A stretch of 64,000 bases of DNA from Bacillus sp. FJAT-42376 (GCF_003816055.1 NZ_CP033906.1:4030001-4094000), one strand, 5' to 3'. Positions 33,801-41,424 are shown, counted from the stretch's first letter. A program made the numbers and translations. The notes: a model not told the origin generated them from the sequence alone.

Positions 33801-35484
33801 TTGCCCCTTCTCCTACTGTTACCGTTGCAAGGACTGTTCCCCCTGTTGCAGCTCCATAGACATTCACTACATCGCCCGAGTTTAGGCCTGTTACTTTCAC
33901 AGTGTCTTCATCACCGGATTTTTTGTTTTCAATGGTGATAGCTATGGCTGCCGGAGTTGGTGTCAGTTCCGCGTCATAGGCCTTCGCCGTTCTTACGCTC
34001 TCCAGTTTGCCTTCGTTTTTCACAGTTACATATACAGATCCTGCATTTGCATTGATTTGGGCAATGTTGATTTTTACAGATGTTTCTCCTTCTTTAACTG
34101 TCGCTGTACCAAGCGCTGTTCCACCGCTTGCCGCTCCATAGACCTTCACGACATCTCCAGCCGTCACTCCTGTCACTTCCACGGTATCTTCAATACCGAC
34201 CTTGTTGTTCGTGACTGTGATGGTGCTCGCTGCTACGGCTGATGATACCGGTTCGGTTACATACGTTTTCGCTACACGTGTACTCTCTACCTTGTTCGGC
34301 TTTGTAACCGTTACATAGGCTGTTCCGCCGGTGCCAACAAGCAGATCCGCTTTGGAAATCGTTGCTTCAGTTGCCCCTTCTCCTACTGTTACCGTTGCAA
34401 GGGCTGTTCCGCCCGTTGCGGCTCCATATACGTTGACAATGTCTCCCTCTTTCAGACCTGTTACTTTCACAGTGTCTTCATCACCGGATTTTTTGTTTTC
34501 AATGGTGATAGCTGCGGCTGCCGGAGCTGGTGTCAGTTCCGCGTCAAAGGCCTTCGCCGTTCTTACGCTCTCCAGTTTGCCTTCGTTTTTCACAGTTACA
34601 TATACAGATCCTGCATTTGCATTGATTTGGGCGATGCTGATTTTTACAGATGTTTCTCCTTCTTTACCTGTCGCTGTACCAAGCGCTGTTCCACCGCTTG
34701 CCGCTCCATAGACCTTCACGACATCTCCAGCCGTCACTCCTGTCACTTCCACGGTATCTTCAATACCGACCTTGTTGTTCGTGACTGTGATGGTGCTCGC
34801 TGCTACGGCTAATGATACCGGTTCGGTTACATACGTTTTCGCTACACGTGTACTCTCTACCTTGTTCGGCTTTGTAACCGTTACATAGGCTGTTCCGCCG
34901 GTGCCAACAAGCAGATCCGCTTTGGAAATCGTTGCTTCAGTTGCCCCTTCTCCTACTGTTACCGTTGCAAGGGCTGTTCCGCCCGTTGCGGCTCCATATA
35001 CGTTGACAATGTCTCCCTCTTTCAGACCTGTTACTTTCACAGTGTCTTCATCACCGGATTTTTTGTTTTCAATGGTGATAGCTGCGGCTGCCGGAGCTGG
35101 TGTCAGTTCCGCGTCATAGGCCTTCACCGTTCGTGTGCTCTCCAGTTTGTCTGTACTTTCAACACTTACATAGACATTGCCTGCATTGACGCCCACTTGA
35201 TCAATTAATATTGCAGCTTCATTAGTTCCATCTGCTACAATACCCTTTGCTAACGGAGTTGAACTGGAAAGTGAACTATAGACTTTTACTACATCTCCCG
35301 AATTTAGTCCGGTAACCTTAACTGAATCTTTAATCCCCACCTTATTATTCAAGACAGTAATTGCAGAAATCTCTGGAGATTTAGCCACTTCCATAGCACT
35401 AGAAGAGACCGGACCAATAGTTGATAGGATCAATGATGAACTAATTGCTATACCAGTCAAAACCCTTACTTTATGATTCTTCAC
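30835..35484 (-). CDS. Large secreted repeat protein of 16 Ig-like modules
   Basis: Protein of 1549 residues. Signal peptide (residues 1-31, MKNHKVRVLTGIAISSS... ending SSSA-ME). The rest is 16 modules of about 95 residues in strict alternation of two types: A (TVTNNKVGIEDTVEVTG ... RTAKAYDAELTPAPAA) and B (TIENKKSGDEDTVKVTG ... RVAKTYVTEPVSAA). First and last modules are the most divergent. The pattern of short beta-strands and VTGL-x-x-GD turns suggests Ig-like folds. No LPXTG, SLH, LysM or transmembrane anchor is visible, so it may be released or bind the wall by the modules themselves. Function unknown; possible adhesin or matrix component. GTG start with GGGGG upstream. Confidence 0.85.
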   Translation of the reverse strand: MKNHKVRVLTGIAISSSLILSTIGPVSSSAMEVAKSPEISAITVLNNKVGIKDSVKVTGLNSGDVVKVYSSLSSSTPLAKGIVADGTNEAAILIDQVGVNAGNVYVSVESTDKLESTRTVKAYDAELTPAPAAAAITIENKKSGDEDTVKVTGLKEGDIVNVYGAATGGTALATVTVGEGATEATISKADLLVGTGGTAYVTVTKPNKVESTRVAKTYVTEPVSLAVAASTITVTNNKVGIEDTVEVTGVTAGDVVKVYGAASGGTALGTATGKEGETSVKISIAQINANAGSVYVTVKNEGKLESVRTAKAFDAELTPAPAAAAITIENKKSGDEDTVKVTGLKEGDIVNVYGAATGGTALATVTVGEGATEATISKADLLVGTGGTAYVTVTKPNKVESTRVAKTYVTEPVSSAVAASTITVTNNKVGIEDTVEVTGVTAGDVVKVYGAASGGTALGTATVKEGETSVKINIAQINANAGSVYVTVKNEGKLESVRTAKAYDAELTPTPAAIAITIENKKSGDEDTVKVTGLNSGDVVNVYGAATGGTVLATVTVGEGATEATISKADLLVGTGGTAYVTVTKPNKVESTRVAKTYVTEPVSAAVTATTITVTNNKVGIEDTVEVTGLTSGDVVNVYGAASGGTALGTATVKEGETSVKISIAQINANAGSVYVTVKNEGKLESVRTAKAYDAELTPAPAATAITIENKKSGDEDTVKVTGLKEGDIVNVYGAATGGTALATVTVGEGATEATISKADLLVGTGGTAYVTVTKPNKVESTRVAKTYVTEPVSSAVAASTITVTNNKVGIEDTVEVTGLTSGDVVKVYGAASGGTALGTATVKEGETSVKISIAQINANAGSVYVTVKNEGKLESVRTAKAYDAELTPAPAATAITIANNKSGDEDTVKVTGLKAGDEVNVYGAATGGTVLETATVKEGETEVAISKTDLLTGTGGTVYVTVTKPNKVESTRVAKTYVTEPVSAALAAGSIIVTNNKAGIADTVEVTGLVSGDIVNVYSAATGGTAIGTGTVAEDGTSVKIDITQINVNAGSVYVTVKNADKLESTRTAKAYDAELTPALLATAITIVNNKSGDEDTVKVTGLKAGDVVNVYGAATGGTVLETATVKEGETEVAISKTDLLTGTGGTVYVTVTKPNMLESTRVAKTYVTEPVSAALAAGSITVTNNKAGIADTVEVTGLVSGDIVNVYSAATGGTAIGTGTVAEDGTSVKIDITQINVNAGSVYVTVKNADKLESTRTAKAYDAELTPALLATAITIANNKSGDEDTVKVTGLKAGDVVNVYGAATGGTVLETATVKEGETEVAISKTDLLTGTGGTVYVTVTKPNKVESTRVAKTYVTEPVSAALAAGSITVTNNKAGIADTVEVTGLVSGDIVNVYSAATGGTAIGTGTVAEGGTSVKIDITQINVNAGSVYVTVKNADKLESTRTAKAYDAELTPAPLVNNIVILNNDGIADVVRVTGLKEGVEIKVYDSATGGNELGSATVSSGKTSANVSIEQLGELAGTVYISVIYPGKVDSLRVAKEFIAE
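31080..35130 (-). repeat. Seven tandem DNA repeats of 570 bp inside the repeat-protein gene
   Basis: Identical blocks recur every 570 bases (for example at 33211, 33781, 34351 and 34921; and at 31621, 32191 and 32761), each unit encoding one A plus one B module. Units between 31.1 and 32.8 kb are nearly identical to each other, as are those between 32.8 and 35.1 kb, but the two groups differ clearly, so recent homogenisation acted within two separate sub-arrays. Confidence 0.9.
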
Positions 35485-35702
35485 TCTATTTCCCCCAATG
35501 TATTTGTAATATGTATAAATTAACTAAAGTAATTAACATTATTTACTTTTCACTATATTTATTCAAAGCAATATTAAGTAATGTTCAATGGCGGCCGTCC
35601 ATAGGAACACTACTATTTACCTATCTAATATCGGCTATTTAAGGAAGGTTTTAATAGATTTGGATGATAATTGAAAAATTTTTTATACTAAATATAAATA
35701 AA
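35485..35702. other. Intergenic stretch upstream of the repeat-protein gene
   Basis: Very AT-rich; must hold the promoter of the repeat-protein gene but no clear boxes could be fixed. A short GC-rich palindrome GGCGGCC lies near 35591. Confidence 0.45.
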
Positions 35703-35728
35703 AAGAAGACTTCCGTAGAAGTCTTCTT
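35703..35728 (-). terminator. Terminator of the flagellin transcription unit
   Basis: Perfect 11-bp stem AAGAAGACTTC/GAAGTCTTCTT with CGTA loop, followed on the minus strand by TTTTT. It lies 10 bases beyond the second flagellin C-terminus and not directly after the hag stop, so the transcript is built to include the intron and exon 2. Confidence 0.88.
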
Positions 35729-35738
35729 AAGTCTCCAA

Positions 35739-35783
35739 TTAACGAAGCAATTGAAGAACACCTTGTGGTTGTTGGTTGGCTTG
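35739..35783 (-). other. hag: Downstream flagellin 3' exon (second copy of the C-terminus)
   Basis: Fifteen codons reading [14 protein letters not shown] and a TAA stop, the canonical flagellin C-terminus, placed immediately after the 3' end of the group I intron. No start codon or ribosome site precedes it; it only makes sense as an exon, either still joined by splicing or left over from an earlier gene structure. Confidence 0.8.
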
Positions 35784-36135
35784 CTTTGCCGCCACGCCTT
35801 TCAGCGATGGAATAGACTATATCTTCATCCTTAAGGTTGTTCTTAAGGAGCCGGGCACTTCGAATGGCTGTTGCCATCCTACGGATTTCATCGTCATGGC
35901 ATGTCGCTTTAGACGGTTTATCCTAGTCGTTGAACCTTCTCCAGAGTTTCCTCACAGGAGCTTGGCTGCTGATTATCCAATCTTTCTTCTTTTCAGCCCT
36001 TCACGTTTGCCGTTTCCAGCTGCGTTGTGGGGAAGAAAGCTTCAGGAAGTTCCAGCAATTCACCCAGTTATGATCCAGCTCGTTACCAAGCGGGACGCCC
36101 TGCAATCATTATCTCAAAAGTTGTAATACACCTTG
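35784..36135 (-). ncRNA. Group I intron at the 3' end of hag (subgroup IA-like)
   Basis: About 352 bases without an ORF for a homing endonuclease. Core elements in order on the minus strand: P1 between exon ATGCCT (36141-36136) and guide GGGCGT (36100-36095, with the splice-site U-G pair); P3 CTGGGTG/TGCCCGG (36067-36061 with 35857-35851); P4 TGCTG/CAGCA (36057-36053 with 35971-35967); R element GTTCAACGACTA; P7 GACTA/TAGTC; P8 CTTAAG hairpin (35847-35830); S element AAGATATAGTC (35825-35815); P9 with a GAAA tetraloop; last G at 35784. Extra helices between P7 and P3 suggest class IA. The 5' splice site is inferred from P1; the 3' site from the last G and the start of flagellin homology. Group I introns are known in flagellin genes of thermophilic Bacillus/Geobacillus. 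Confidence 0.88.
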
Positions 36136-36996
36136 AGGCATTTGATTGGATTGAGCCAGCATTGCTTGTGCTGCTTGAGAAAGAATAGAGTTCTTTGTTT
36201 GGTTCATCATTTCTTTCGCCATATCTACGTCACGGATACGAGACTCAGCAGCTGTTAAGTTTTCAGAAGATGTTCCAAGGTTATTTATTGTGTGCTCTAA
36301 ACGGTTTTGGTTTGCGCCAAGTTTGGAACGCTCAGCAGATACAGTTTCAATAGCATTATTAATAGTGGTAATTGCTGACGAAGCTGCAGCTGCATTTGTT
36401 GAAATATCAATACCAGCAGTAACTGTTGCATCTCCACCATTCGTTGCTGCTGCACCAGTTGCAACTAAAAGCGAAGCGGCATCCATTTTGCCAATTGCAA
36501 GTGTCATTGTTTGACTTTGATTAGCACCAATTTGGAATGTCAAATCGGCTGCACCTGTAACTGAACTAGCTGAATCGCGTGATCCATCAAGTAATTTCAT
36601 TGTGTTAAATTCAGTTGTGTTAGAAATACGAGTAATTTCTTTTGCTAATTCATTTACTTCCTTTTGAAGTTCCCCACGGTCAGCACTTGTATTAGTATCG
36701 TTGGAAGATTGAACTGCCAATTCACGCATACGTTGAAGAATATCATGAGTTTCATTGAGTGCACCTTCAGCAGTTTGAATTAGAGAGATACCATCTTGAG
36801 AATTTCGAGATGCTTGGTCCAACCCACGAATTTGTCCACGCATTTTTTCAGAGATTGCTAGACCAGCAGCATCGTCTCCTGCACGATTAATACGAAGACC
36901 TGAAGATAATTTCTCCATTGATTTTCCTTGTGCACCATTAGCACTGTTCAACTGACGGTAAGTGTTAAGAGCAGCGATATTGTGATTAATTCTCAT
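36109..36996 (-). CDS. hag: Flagellin (reading frame of the unspliced transcript)
   Basis: Filament subunit of 295 residues. Conserved D0/D1 ends: [17 protein letters not shown] and [19 protein letters not shown] at the N-terminus, [20 protein letters not shown] and [12 protein letters not shown] at the C-terminus; the short variable middle (about 150-200) is Ala/Thr rich. Secreted by the flagellar export apparatus. The last eight codons and the stop lie inside the group I intron (its P1 loop). If the intron is spliced at 36136/36135 and 35784/35783, translation would stay in frame and give 301 residues with QANQQP inserted before QGVLQLLR. Sigma-D promoter and a CsrA-type leader precede it. 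ATG with GGGAGG upstream. Confidence 0.93.
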   Translation of the reverse strand: MRINHNIAALNTYRQLNSANGAQGKSMEKLSSGLRINRAGDDAAGLAISEKMRGQIRGLDQASRNSQDGISLIQTAEGALNETHDILQRMRELAVQSSNDTNTSADRGELQKEVNELAKEITRISNTTEFNTMKLLDGSRDSASSVTGAADLTFQIGANQSQTMTLAIGKMDAASLLVATGAAATNGGDATVTAGIDISTNAAAASSAITTINNAIETVSAERSKLGANQNRLEHTINNLGTSSENLTAAESRIRDVDMAKEMMNQTKNSILSQAAQAMLAQSNQMPQGVLQLLR

Positions 36997-37004
36997 TTTA
37001 TTAT

Positions 37005-37038
37005 TTCCTCCCTGATTTTCGGTTCCACATCCATGTGG
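37005..37038 (-). promoter_or_regulatory. CsrA binding sites in the hag leader
   Basis: In the transcript a hairpin CCACAUGGAUGUGG (37025-37038) presents ACAUGGAUGU, close to the CsrA consensus RUACARGGAUGU. A second GGA motif is the ribosome site itself (GGGAGGAAA, 37005-37013). In B. subtilis CsrA represses hag translation from the same arrangement and FliW relieves it; both genes lie just upstream. Confidence 0.8.
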
Positions 37039-37095
37039 TTATTTTAAGCAGTGTTTAAAGTCGGCCGCCTTTAAGTACTGCTTGTTACATATCTT

Positions 37096-37121
37096 ATATC
37101 GACATTCCTTTACAGGGTTTA
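37096..37121 (-). promoter_or_regulatory. Sigma-D promoter of hag
   Basis: Minus-strand TAAA (37118-37121), 14 bases, GTCGATAT (37096-37103): 7 of 8 of the SigD -10 consensus. It gives a leader of about 90 bases holding the CsrA sites. Confidence 0.82.
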
Positions 37122-37145
37122 ATAGTTTTTCTGGAAAAAAATAAA

Positions 37146-37172
37146 AAACCTTGAGCTCGTGTCTCAAGGTTT
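37146..37172 (-). terminator. Terminator of the flgM-csrA operon
   Basis: Ten-bp stem AAACCTTGAG/CTCAAGGTTT, seven-base loop, followed on the minus strand by TTTATTTTTTT. It overlaps the csrA stop and lies before the hag promoter. Confidence 0.85.
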
Positions 37173-37389
37173 AGGATTTCTTTAAGTTCTTCAGTAAATC
37201 GATCGATACGGAAGCTGCGCTGCTGTTTTCTTCCTGAATCGATAAGTAGATTTCTTTGCGGTGGATGTCAATGTTTTTTGGGGCATTGATTCCTAGTTTG
37301 ACTTGTCCGTCCTGGATGCTGACGACGGTGATTTCGATGTCTTCGCCTATTTGGATGGCTTCGTTTAGTTTTCTGGTTAGTACGAGCAT
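37171..37389 (-). CDS. csrA: Carbon storage regulator CsrA, translational repressor of flagellin
   Basis: RNA-binding protein of 72 residues. Starts [22 protein letters not shown], has the conserved [19 protein letters not shown], and a short C-terminal tail. In Bacillus it binds the hag leader and is antagonised by FliW, so flagellin synthesis follows export. It is the last gene of the operon, 12 bases after fliW. ATG with a GGAGG-type site upstream (GGCAGG). Confidence 0.96.
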   Translation of the reverse strand: MLVLTRKLNEAIQIGEDIEITVVSIQDGQVKLGINAPKNIDIHRKEIYLSIQEENSSAASVSIDLLKNLKKS

Positions 37390-37401
37390 GTTCCTGCCTC
37401 C

Positions 37402-37821
37402 CTATTGCACGATGCTGTGCTTGGTTTTGTAGGATGGGTGGTTCAGGATGACTTGTTTCGCTTGTTTTGTCTGTTCGTTCACGATGATGGGCCCTTGCAG
37501 GTTGGCCGTCGATTGTTCGAATGGATCCTGGACTGTCAGGATGACCATAATTTGAACTTGATTGACGTCTTCAATTTTTAATGCTTCCACTGTATTTTCG
37601 TCGAGATCAAACTCATAGTCTTTGAAAAATAGAAAAGGGTTTGTTACGACGAATGCAAGTTCAGCTGTTGTGGCAGATTGAAGAATTAAGAAGGGAGAGC
37701 CTTCTTCTAATGGAAGAATGACAAACTCTTTTTCCGATGCAAATCCAGGGATTCCAGCTTCAAATTTTAGAATTTGAGAGTCATCGACTTCTACTTCCCC
37801 ATGATATTTTGTGTTTAGCAT
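37402..37821 (-). CDS. fliW: Flagellar assembly factor FliW
   Basis: Protein of 139 residues with the family pattern FEAGIPGFASEKEFVILPLEE, FLILQSATTAELAFVVTNPF and ANLQGPIIVN. It binds CsrA and free flagellin in a partner-switch that times hag translation. It lies between yviE and csrA in the late flagellar operon. Confidence 0.95.
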   Translation of the reverse strand: MLNTKYHGEVEVDDSQILKFEAGIPGFASEKEFVILPLEEGSPFLILQSATTAELAFVVTNPFLFFKDYEFDLDENTVEALKIEDVNQVQIMVILTVQDPFEQSTANLQGPIIVNEQTKQAKQVILNHPSYKTKHSIVQ

Positions 37822-37842
37822 GTTGTCCCACCTCTTTTTTCA

Positions 37843-38412
37843 TTATACCTTGATGTCGATGGTTACGAAATCAATTGTAAGATTCGGATGTTGAAGCATA
37901 TCTACTTGGACTTTCCCAGGTGTGTAGTCCAGAATTGGTTTATTTTGCTGAACTTCAATAATTGGTTTGCGAGGCTGGACGTCTATTTTCACTTTCGCCG
38001 GTTCATAATTTACTTTTACACTTCCAGCACGGGGAATGAATCCAATATTAAAATCATACACGGGAGATTCGCTGTTTTGTTTGGCCTGATCAGGAATCGG
38101 ATTGCCTCCATATTCAATTCGCATAAGCTCGTCCCCTTGCGCTGAGACTCTAGCCATTCCATCGAGCCAGTCCTGATAGCCTTGCTGGGCAAATTCCTGA
38201 ATTCTCCTTGAGATGCTTTTGAGGTCCACATCTGCTCGTGCTTCCGTCGTATCAATGGACAGCTGACCTATCGTTGTTTCAATGGATAGATCGGCTTTTG
38301 GCTGCTGAATGGAAAGATCAGCTTTGGGCTGCTGCTGTTCCATTTTAGCTGAAATCGTCGTTAAACCGATTCTGCCTTGTGTGCTTTGTATTCGAATTTG
38401 CGGAATCTGCAT
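37843..38412 (-). CDS. yviE: DUF6470-family protein YviE
   Basis: Protein of 189 residues of unknown function that is found between flgL and fliW in Bacillus. Visible: MQIPQIRIQSTQGRIG opening, repeated PKADLSIQQPKADLSI-like strands (a short internal duplication near 29-45), RIQEFAQQGYQDWLDGMAR near 95, and alternating strands PAKVKIDVQ/PGKVQVDM at the end. ATG with GGAGCTG upstream. A hairpin precedes it. Confidence 0.88.
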   Translation of the reverse strand: MQIPQIRIQSTQGRIGLTTISAKMEQQQPKADLSIQQPKADLSIETTIGQLSIDTTEARADVDLKSISRRIQEFAQQGYQDWLDGMARVSAQGDELMRIEYGGNPIPDQAKQNSESPVYDFNIGFIPRAGSVKVNYEPAKVKIDVQPRKPIIEVQQNKPILDYTPGKVQVDMLQHPNLTIDFVTIDIKV

Positions 38413-38435
38413 GTGTTTTCAGCTCCTAAACGAAA

Positions 38436-38457
38436 AGCTGTCTTAAGAAAGACAGCT
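38436..38457 (-). terminator. Terminator-like hairpin between flgL and yviE
   Basis: AGCTGTCTT/AAGACAGCT stem with four-base loop, followed on the minus strand by TTTTCGTTT. It could reduce read-through into yviE-fliW-csrA relative to flgM-flgL. The T run is short. Confidence 0.5.
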
Positions 38458-38465
38458 CCGGTGTA

Positions 38466-39359
38466 TTATCTTAGGAAATCCATGAGCGTAGGCTGAATGA
38501 TTCTGGAGCTTACGCTTAGTGCTGCGCGGTGGATGCTTTCCTGCATTTTAAGGTCGGTGATGACGCGTTCGATGTCAGCGTCTTCGTTGTCAGAAAGAAT
38601 CCGGTTGGCCGTTACTTCCTGCTGGCCGATGCGGTCGTCAATCAGCTCAAGACGGTTGTAGCGCGCACCAAGCTTCGCCCGCTCAGCATTCAGTTTATCA
38701 AAGTGTTCATCTAAATTAGAAAGGAGCTGATCCCCCTTCGTCATTGTTTCGTTGGTGTTGATGTCATCAACAATTCCCTGCAGCGTTTGGAATAGATTAG
38801 CGCCTGTTCCGCCGATTTTCCCTCCGAATGCTTCAAGGGCATTCACGTTTACTTCTAATTCCACACCTTTTGATACAGATATTTTATAATCAGCGGCCGC
38901 TGGATTAAAAGTACCCGCTGCATCTACCGGCGCGCTATCCGTTTTCGTCCCGTTAAAAATATATCGGCCTGCAACCTGGGTATTCGCCACCCCCTGGAGA
39001 TCCTTTTTCAGCTGTTCAATCTCTACTCCAATAGCCTTTACATCCTCAGGGCTGTTTGAGCCGTTTTTCGCCTGCAGCAGAAGTTCGCGTGCACGCTGCA
39101 CAACCTGAGTAGTATGCTCAATGCCGCCTTCTGAGTTCTCCATCCATTGGTAGGCTTCTGAGAGATTCCGTTTATATTGCTCTACTTCCGTTAAATTCGT
39201 ACGGTATTGCATCCCTTTCATTGCGACAACCGGGTCGTCGGAAGGACGGTTAATTTTCTTGCCTGTTGAAAGCTGGTCCTGCAGGCTGCCCATACGGCCA
39301 TAGCTGCTGCTGATTTGTCTTAATGAATTATTTGCGAGCATTCCTTGTGTTACGCGCAT
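38466..39359 (-). CDS. flgL: Flagellar hook-associated protein 3
   Basis: Junction protein of 297 residues between hook and filament. Flagellin-like ends: MRVTQGMLANNSLRQISSSY and GRMGSLQDQLSTGKKINRPSDDP at the N-terminus; EDADIERVITDLKMQESIHRAAL and ISRIIQPTLMDFLR-like residues at the C-terminus. Exported by the flagellar apparatus. It follows flgK by 10 bases. Confidence 0.95.
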   Translation of the reverse strand: MRVTQGMLANNSLRQISSSYGRMGSLQDQLSTGKKINRPSDDPVVAMKGMQYRTNLTEVEQYKRNLSEAYQWMENSEGGIEHTTQVVQRARELLLQAKNGSNSPEDVKAIGVEIEQLKKDLQGVANTQVAGRYIFNGTKTDSAPVDAAGTFNPAAADYKISVSKGVELEVNVNALEAFGGKIGGTGANLFQTLQGIVDDINTNETMTKGDQLLSNLDEHFDKLNAERAKLGARYNRLELIDDRIGQQEVTANRILSDNEDADIERVITDLKMQESIHRAALSVSSRIIQPTLMDFLR

Positions 39360-39369
39360 GCTTTGTCAC

Positions 39370-40923
39370 CTACAGTCCCATTTTATTGATAATCGTGTCC
39401 AGCAGCTGATCCTGCATCGTAATCATGCGGGCAGATGCGTTGTAAGCGTGCTGGAATTGAATCATGTTTGTCATTTCTTCATCGAGTGAAACGGCGCTGA
39501 CTGATTGGCGTCGGGATTCTACTGAGTCCTTCAGCGTGTTTGTATTGTTCAGCATTCTCTCGGCTTCCTGCGCATCTACCGCCATACCGCCGATCATGCC
39601 TTCGTAAAAGGTTTGGAAAGTGGCACTATTAGGAAGATCTGTGAGTTTTCCGTTTTTCACTTCCGCAAGCTTCAGCGCATTAGAGCCGTCTCCCGCTGTA
39701 GGGTTAGGACCTTGAGCAGCTGCAATATAATCCGTAGATGTCATGATGATATCCGCTACTTTAATTCCTTCGGCACCTGTTTTTCCTGATTTGAAATCAA
39801 AAAAGTCATAGCCTGTTCCATTGGCAGGAGGGGTTTTAAACTGGTTTAAATTATATCCTGCTTTATGAATGGCATTAAATTCCTTAACGAATGCATTAGC
39901 CAGATCATCCAGATCCTTAATCATTTCCACATAGGCGCCTTTGGAGGTGCCGTTATCGGCATAGCCATGTGACTGAATAAGTCCCTGGATTTTCCCGGTA
40001 TTCTGCACATTACCGATTGCGATTGTTTTCATATCTGTGTTTGTTGGCGGATCCGGCACTTCGTCAAGTTGGAAGGAGGTGACCATGCCGTTTGCATCAT
40101 AGCTAACGCTAAAGCTTGCAGCCGTCTGATTGGCTCCATCAACAAGCTTTCCAACACCGGTAATCCCGTCCTTACCAACAAGCTCAACCGTTACGACACC
40201 CTCTGCTATTTTAAGCGCATTGCCGCCCGGTTTCACTGGATACGAAACCTTTACAGGGACAAGGTTTGACAGAGTATCAATCAATCTGTCACGTTCATCA
40301 TATAAATCATTAGGCAAATATCCGTGAGGTTCAACTTCAGAGATTTGCTTATTAATATTGTTCAATTGTGTGGCGATCGATTCTACCTGCAGGGCTGTTG
40401 TATCCATTTGGGTCTTTAAATCTTTTTGTACACCTTTCAATGATGTTGATAAATACTGAAACGTATCGGCTACGGCAATTCCACGCTGCTGAACAACAGA
40501 CCGTGCACCTGAGTTCGTTGGGTTTGCAGCTAAATCCTGCATCGATTGCCAGAAACGGTCCATTGTTTTGGAAAGTCCGGCCTCAGATGGTTCATTCATA
40601 ATTTCTTCCATCTTTAAAAGCGCTTCGGAGCGCGCTTCGTAAAAACCGGTTTTCATATTTTCCCCGCGATACTGTGTATCCAGAAACTTGTCGCGAATCC
40701 GTTCAACGGTGTCTCCCTCCACACCGGTTCCCATCTGCCCCGGAATTTTCGGCATATCAAGACCCGGATATGGATAAGCTTCAGTAGCTTTAAACGTAAC
40801 CCGCTGGCGTGTGTACCCAGGCGTATTCGCATTTGAAATATTCTGTCCTGTCGTATAAAGCGCCGACTGCTGCGCGGTCATTCCGCGTTTCGATATTTCC
40901 AGTCCTGCAAAGGTTGAACCCAT
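39370..40923 (-). CDS. flgK: Flagellar hook-associated protein 1
   Basis: Junction protein of 517 residues. N-terminal rod/hook motif STFAGLEISKRGMTAQQSAL and NISNANTPGYTRQRV; C-terminal VSLDEEMTNMIQFQHAYNAS and RMITMQDQLLDTIINKM. Length normal for Bacillus. SD GGAGGAGATC before the ATG. FlgN, its export chaperone, is encoded just upstream. Confidence 0.96.
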   Translation of the reverse strand: MGSTFAGLEISKRGMTAQQSALYTTGQNISNANTPGYTRQRVTFKATEAYPYPGLDMPKIPGQMGTGVEGDTVERIRDKFLDTQYRGENMKTGFYEARSEALLKMEEIMNEPSEAGLSKTMDRFWQSMQDLAANPTNSGARSVVQQRGIAVADTFQYLSTSLKGVQKDLKTQMDTTALQVESIATQLNNINKQISEVEPHGYLPNDLYDERDRLIDTLSNLVPVKVSYPVKPGGNALKIAEGVVTVELVGKDGITGVGKLVDGANQTAASFSVSYDANGMVTSFQLDEVPDPPTNTDMKTIAIGNVQNTGKIQGLIQSHGYADNGTSKGAYVEMIKDLDDLANAFVKEFNAIHKAGYNLNQFKTPPANGTGYDFFDFKSGKTGAEGIKVADIIMTSTDYIAAAQGPNPTAGDGSNALKLAEVKNGKLTDLPNSATFQTFYEGMIGGMAVDAQEAERMLNNTNTLKDSVESRRQSVSAVSLDEEMTNMIQFQHAYNASARMITMQDQLLDTIINKMGL

Positions 40924-40941
40924 CTTTGATCTCCTCCAGAT

Positions 40942-41424
40942 TTAAGCTTTCGAATCAAAGAGGGATCTTCGATTCGGTTCGTTTTTTTTCATCGTGTCCG
41001 GCCGCTGATAGTTGGGGACCTGTTCTCTCGGCATCAGCATGTCCAGAGACATGGTGACAAACTGCAGGGCTGACTGCGTCATTTGCTGATTCAGCTGGTT
41101 GGCCGCCTTCAGCTTGTCCATGACCTCTTTAAATTCTTCTTTCAGTTCAGAAAGGCGTTCTTTTTCAGCGCCTTCCGCTTTTTCCGCGCATGCGGCGAGC
41201 GTCAAATCCGTATGCCGTCCAAGAAACTGGGAAGCCAGAGTCATGCGCTCTGCTTCTGTCTGTTTAATGACCTGCACGAGAACCTGTTCCTGCTGCAATA
41301 CCTGCTTCAGCTCATCCATCTGATTGTGCTTCAGCTGATCTGTCTTTTTTAAAGCGGTCTGGTACAAATCCAGATGCAGCTCAAGGAGCCTTTCGAGTGT
41401 AAGTATGAGCGTGCCAGCCTGCAT
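40942..41424 (-). CDS. flgN: FlgN-family export chaperone (YvyG)
   Basis: All-helical cytosolic protein of 160 residues: LTLERLLELHLDLYQTALKKTDQLK, long coiled-coil stretch with ELKQVLQQEQVLVQVIKQTEAER, then QMTQSALQFVTMSLDML. Family role is to hold FlgK and FlgL before export. The C-terminal 25 residues are basic and disordered. It lies between flgM and flgK as in B. subtilis. Confidence 0.9.
   Translation of the reverse strand: MQAGTLILTLERLLELHLDLYQTALKKTDQLKHNQMDELKQVLQQEQVLVQVIKQTEAERMTLASQFLGRHTDLTLAACAEKAEGAEKERLSELKEEFKEVMDKLKAANQLNQQMTQSALQFVTMSLDMLMPREQVPNYQRPDTMKKNEPNRRSLFDSKA

Noticed and set aside
31064..35119. Series of plus-strand open frames of 60-138 codons
   Set aside because: They repeat with the 570-bp period and lie antisense to the repeat-protein gene; they have no ribosome sites and are shadows.
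30835..35484. CRISPR-like regular repeats
   Set aside because: The period is 570 bp, the units are coding and there are no unique spacers.
35683..35877. Minus-strand 64-codon frame inside the flagellin intron, possible intron-encoded protein
   Set aside because: It covers P7, P8 and P9 of the ribozyme and reads exon 2 in the wrong frame; no endonuclease motif.
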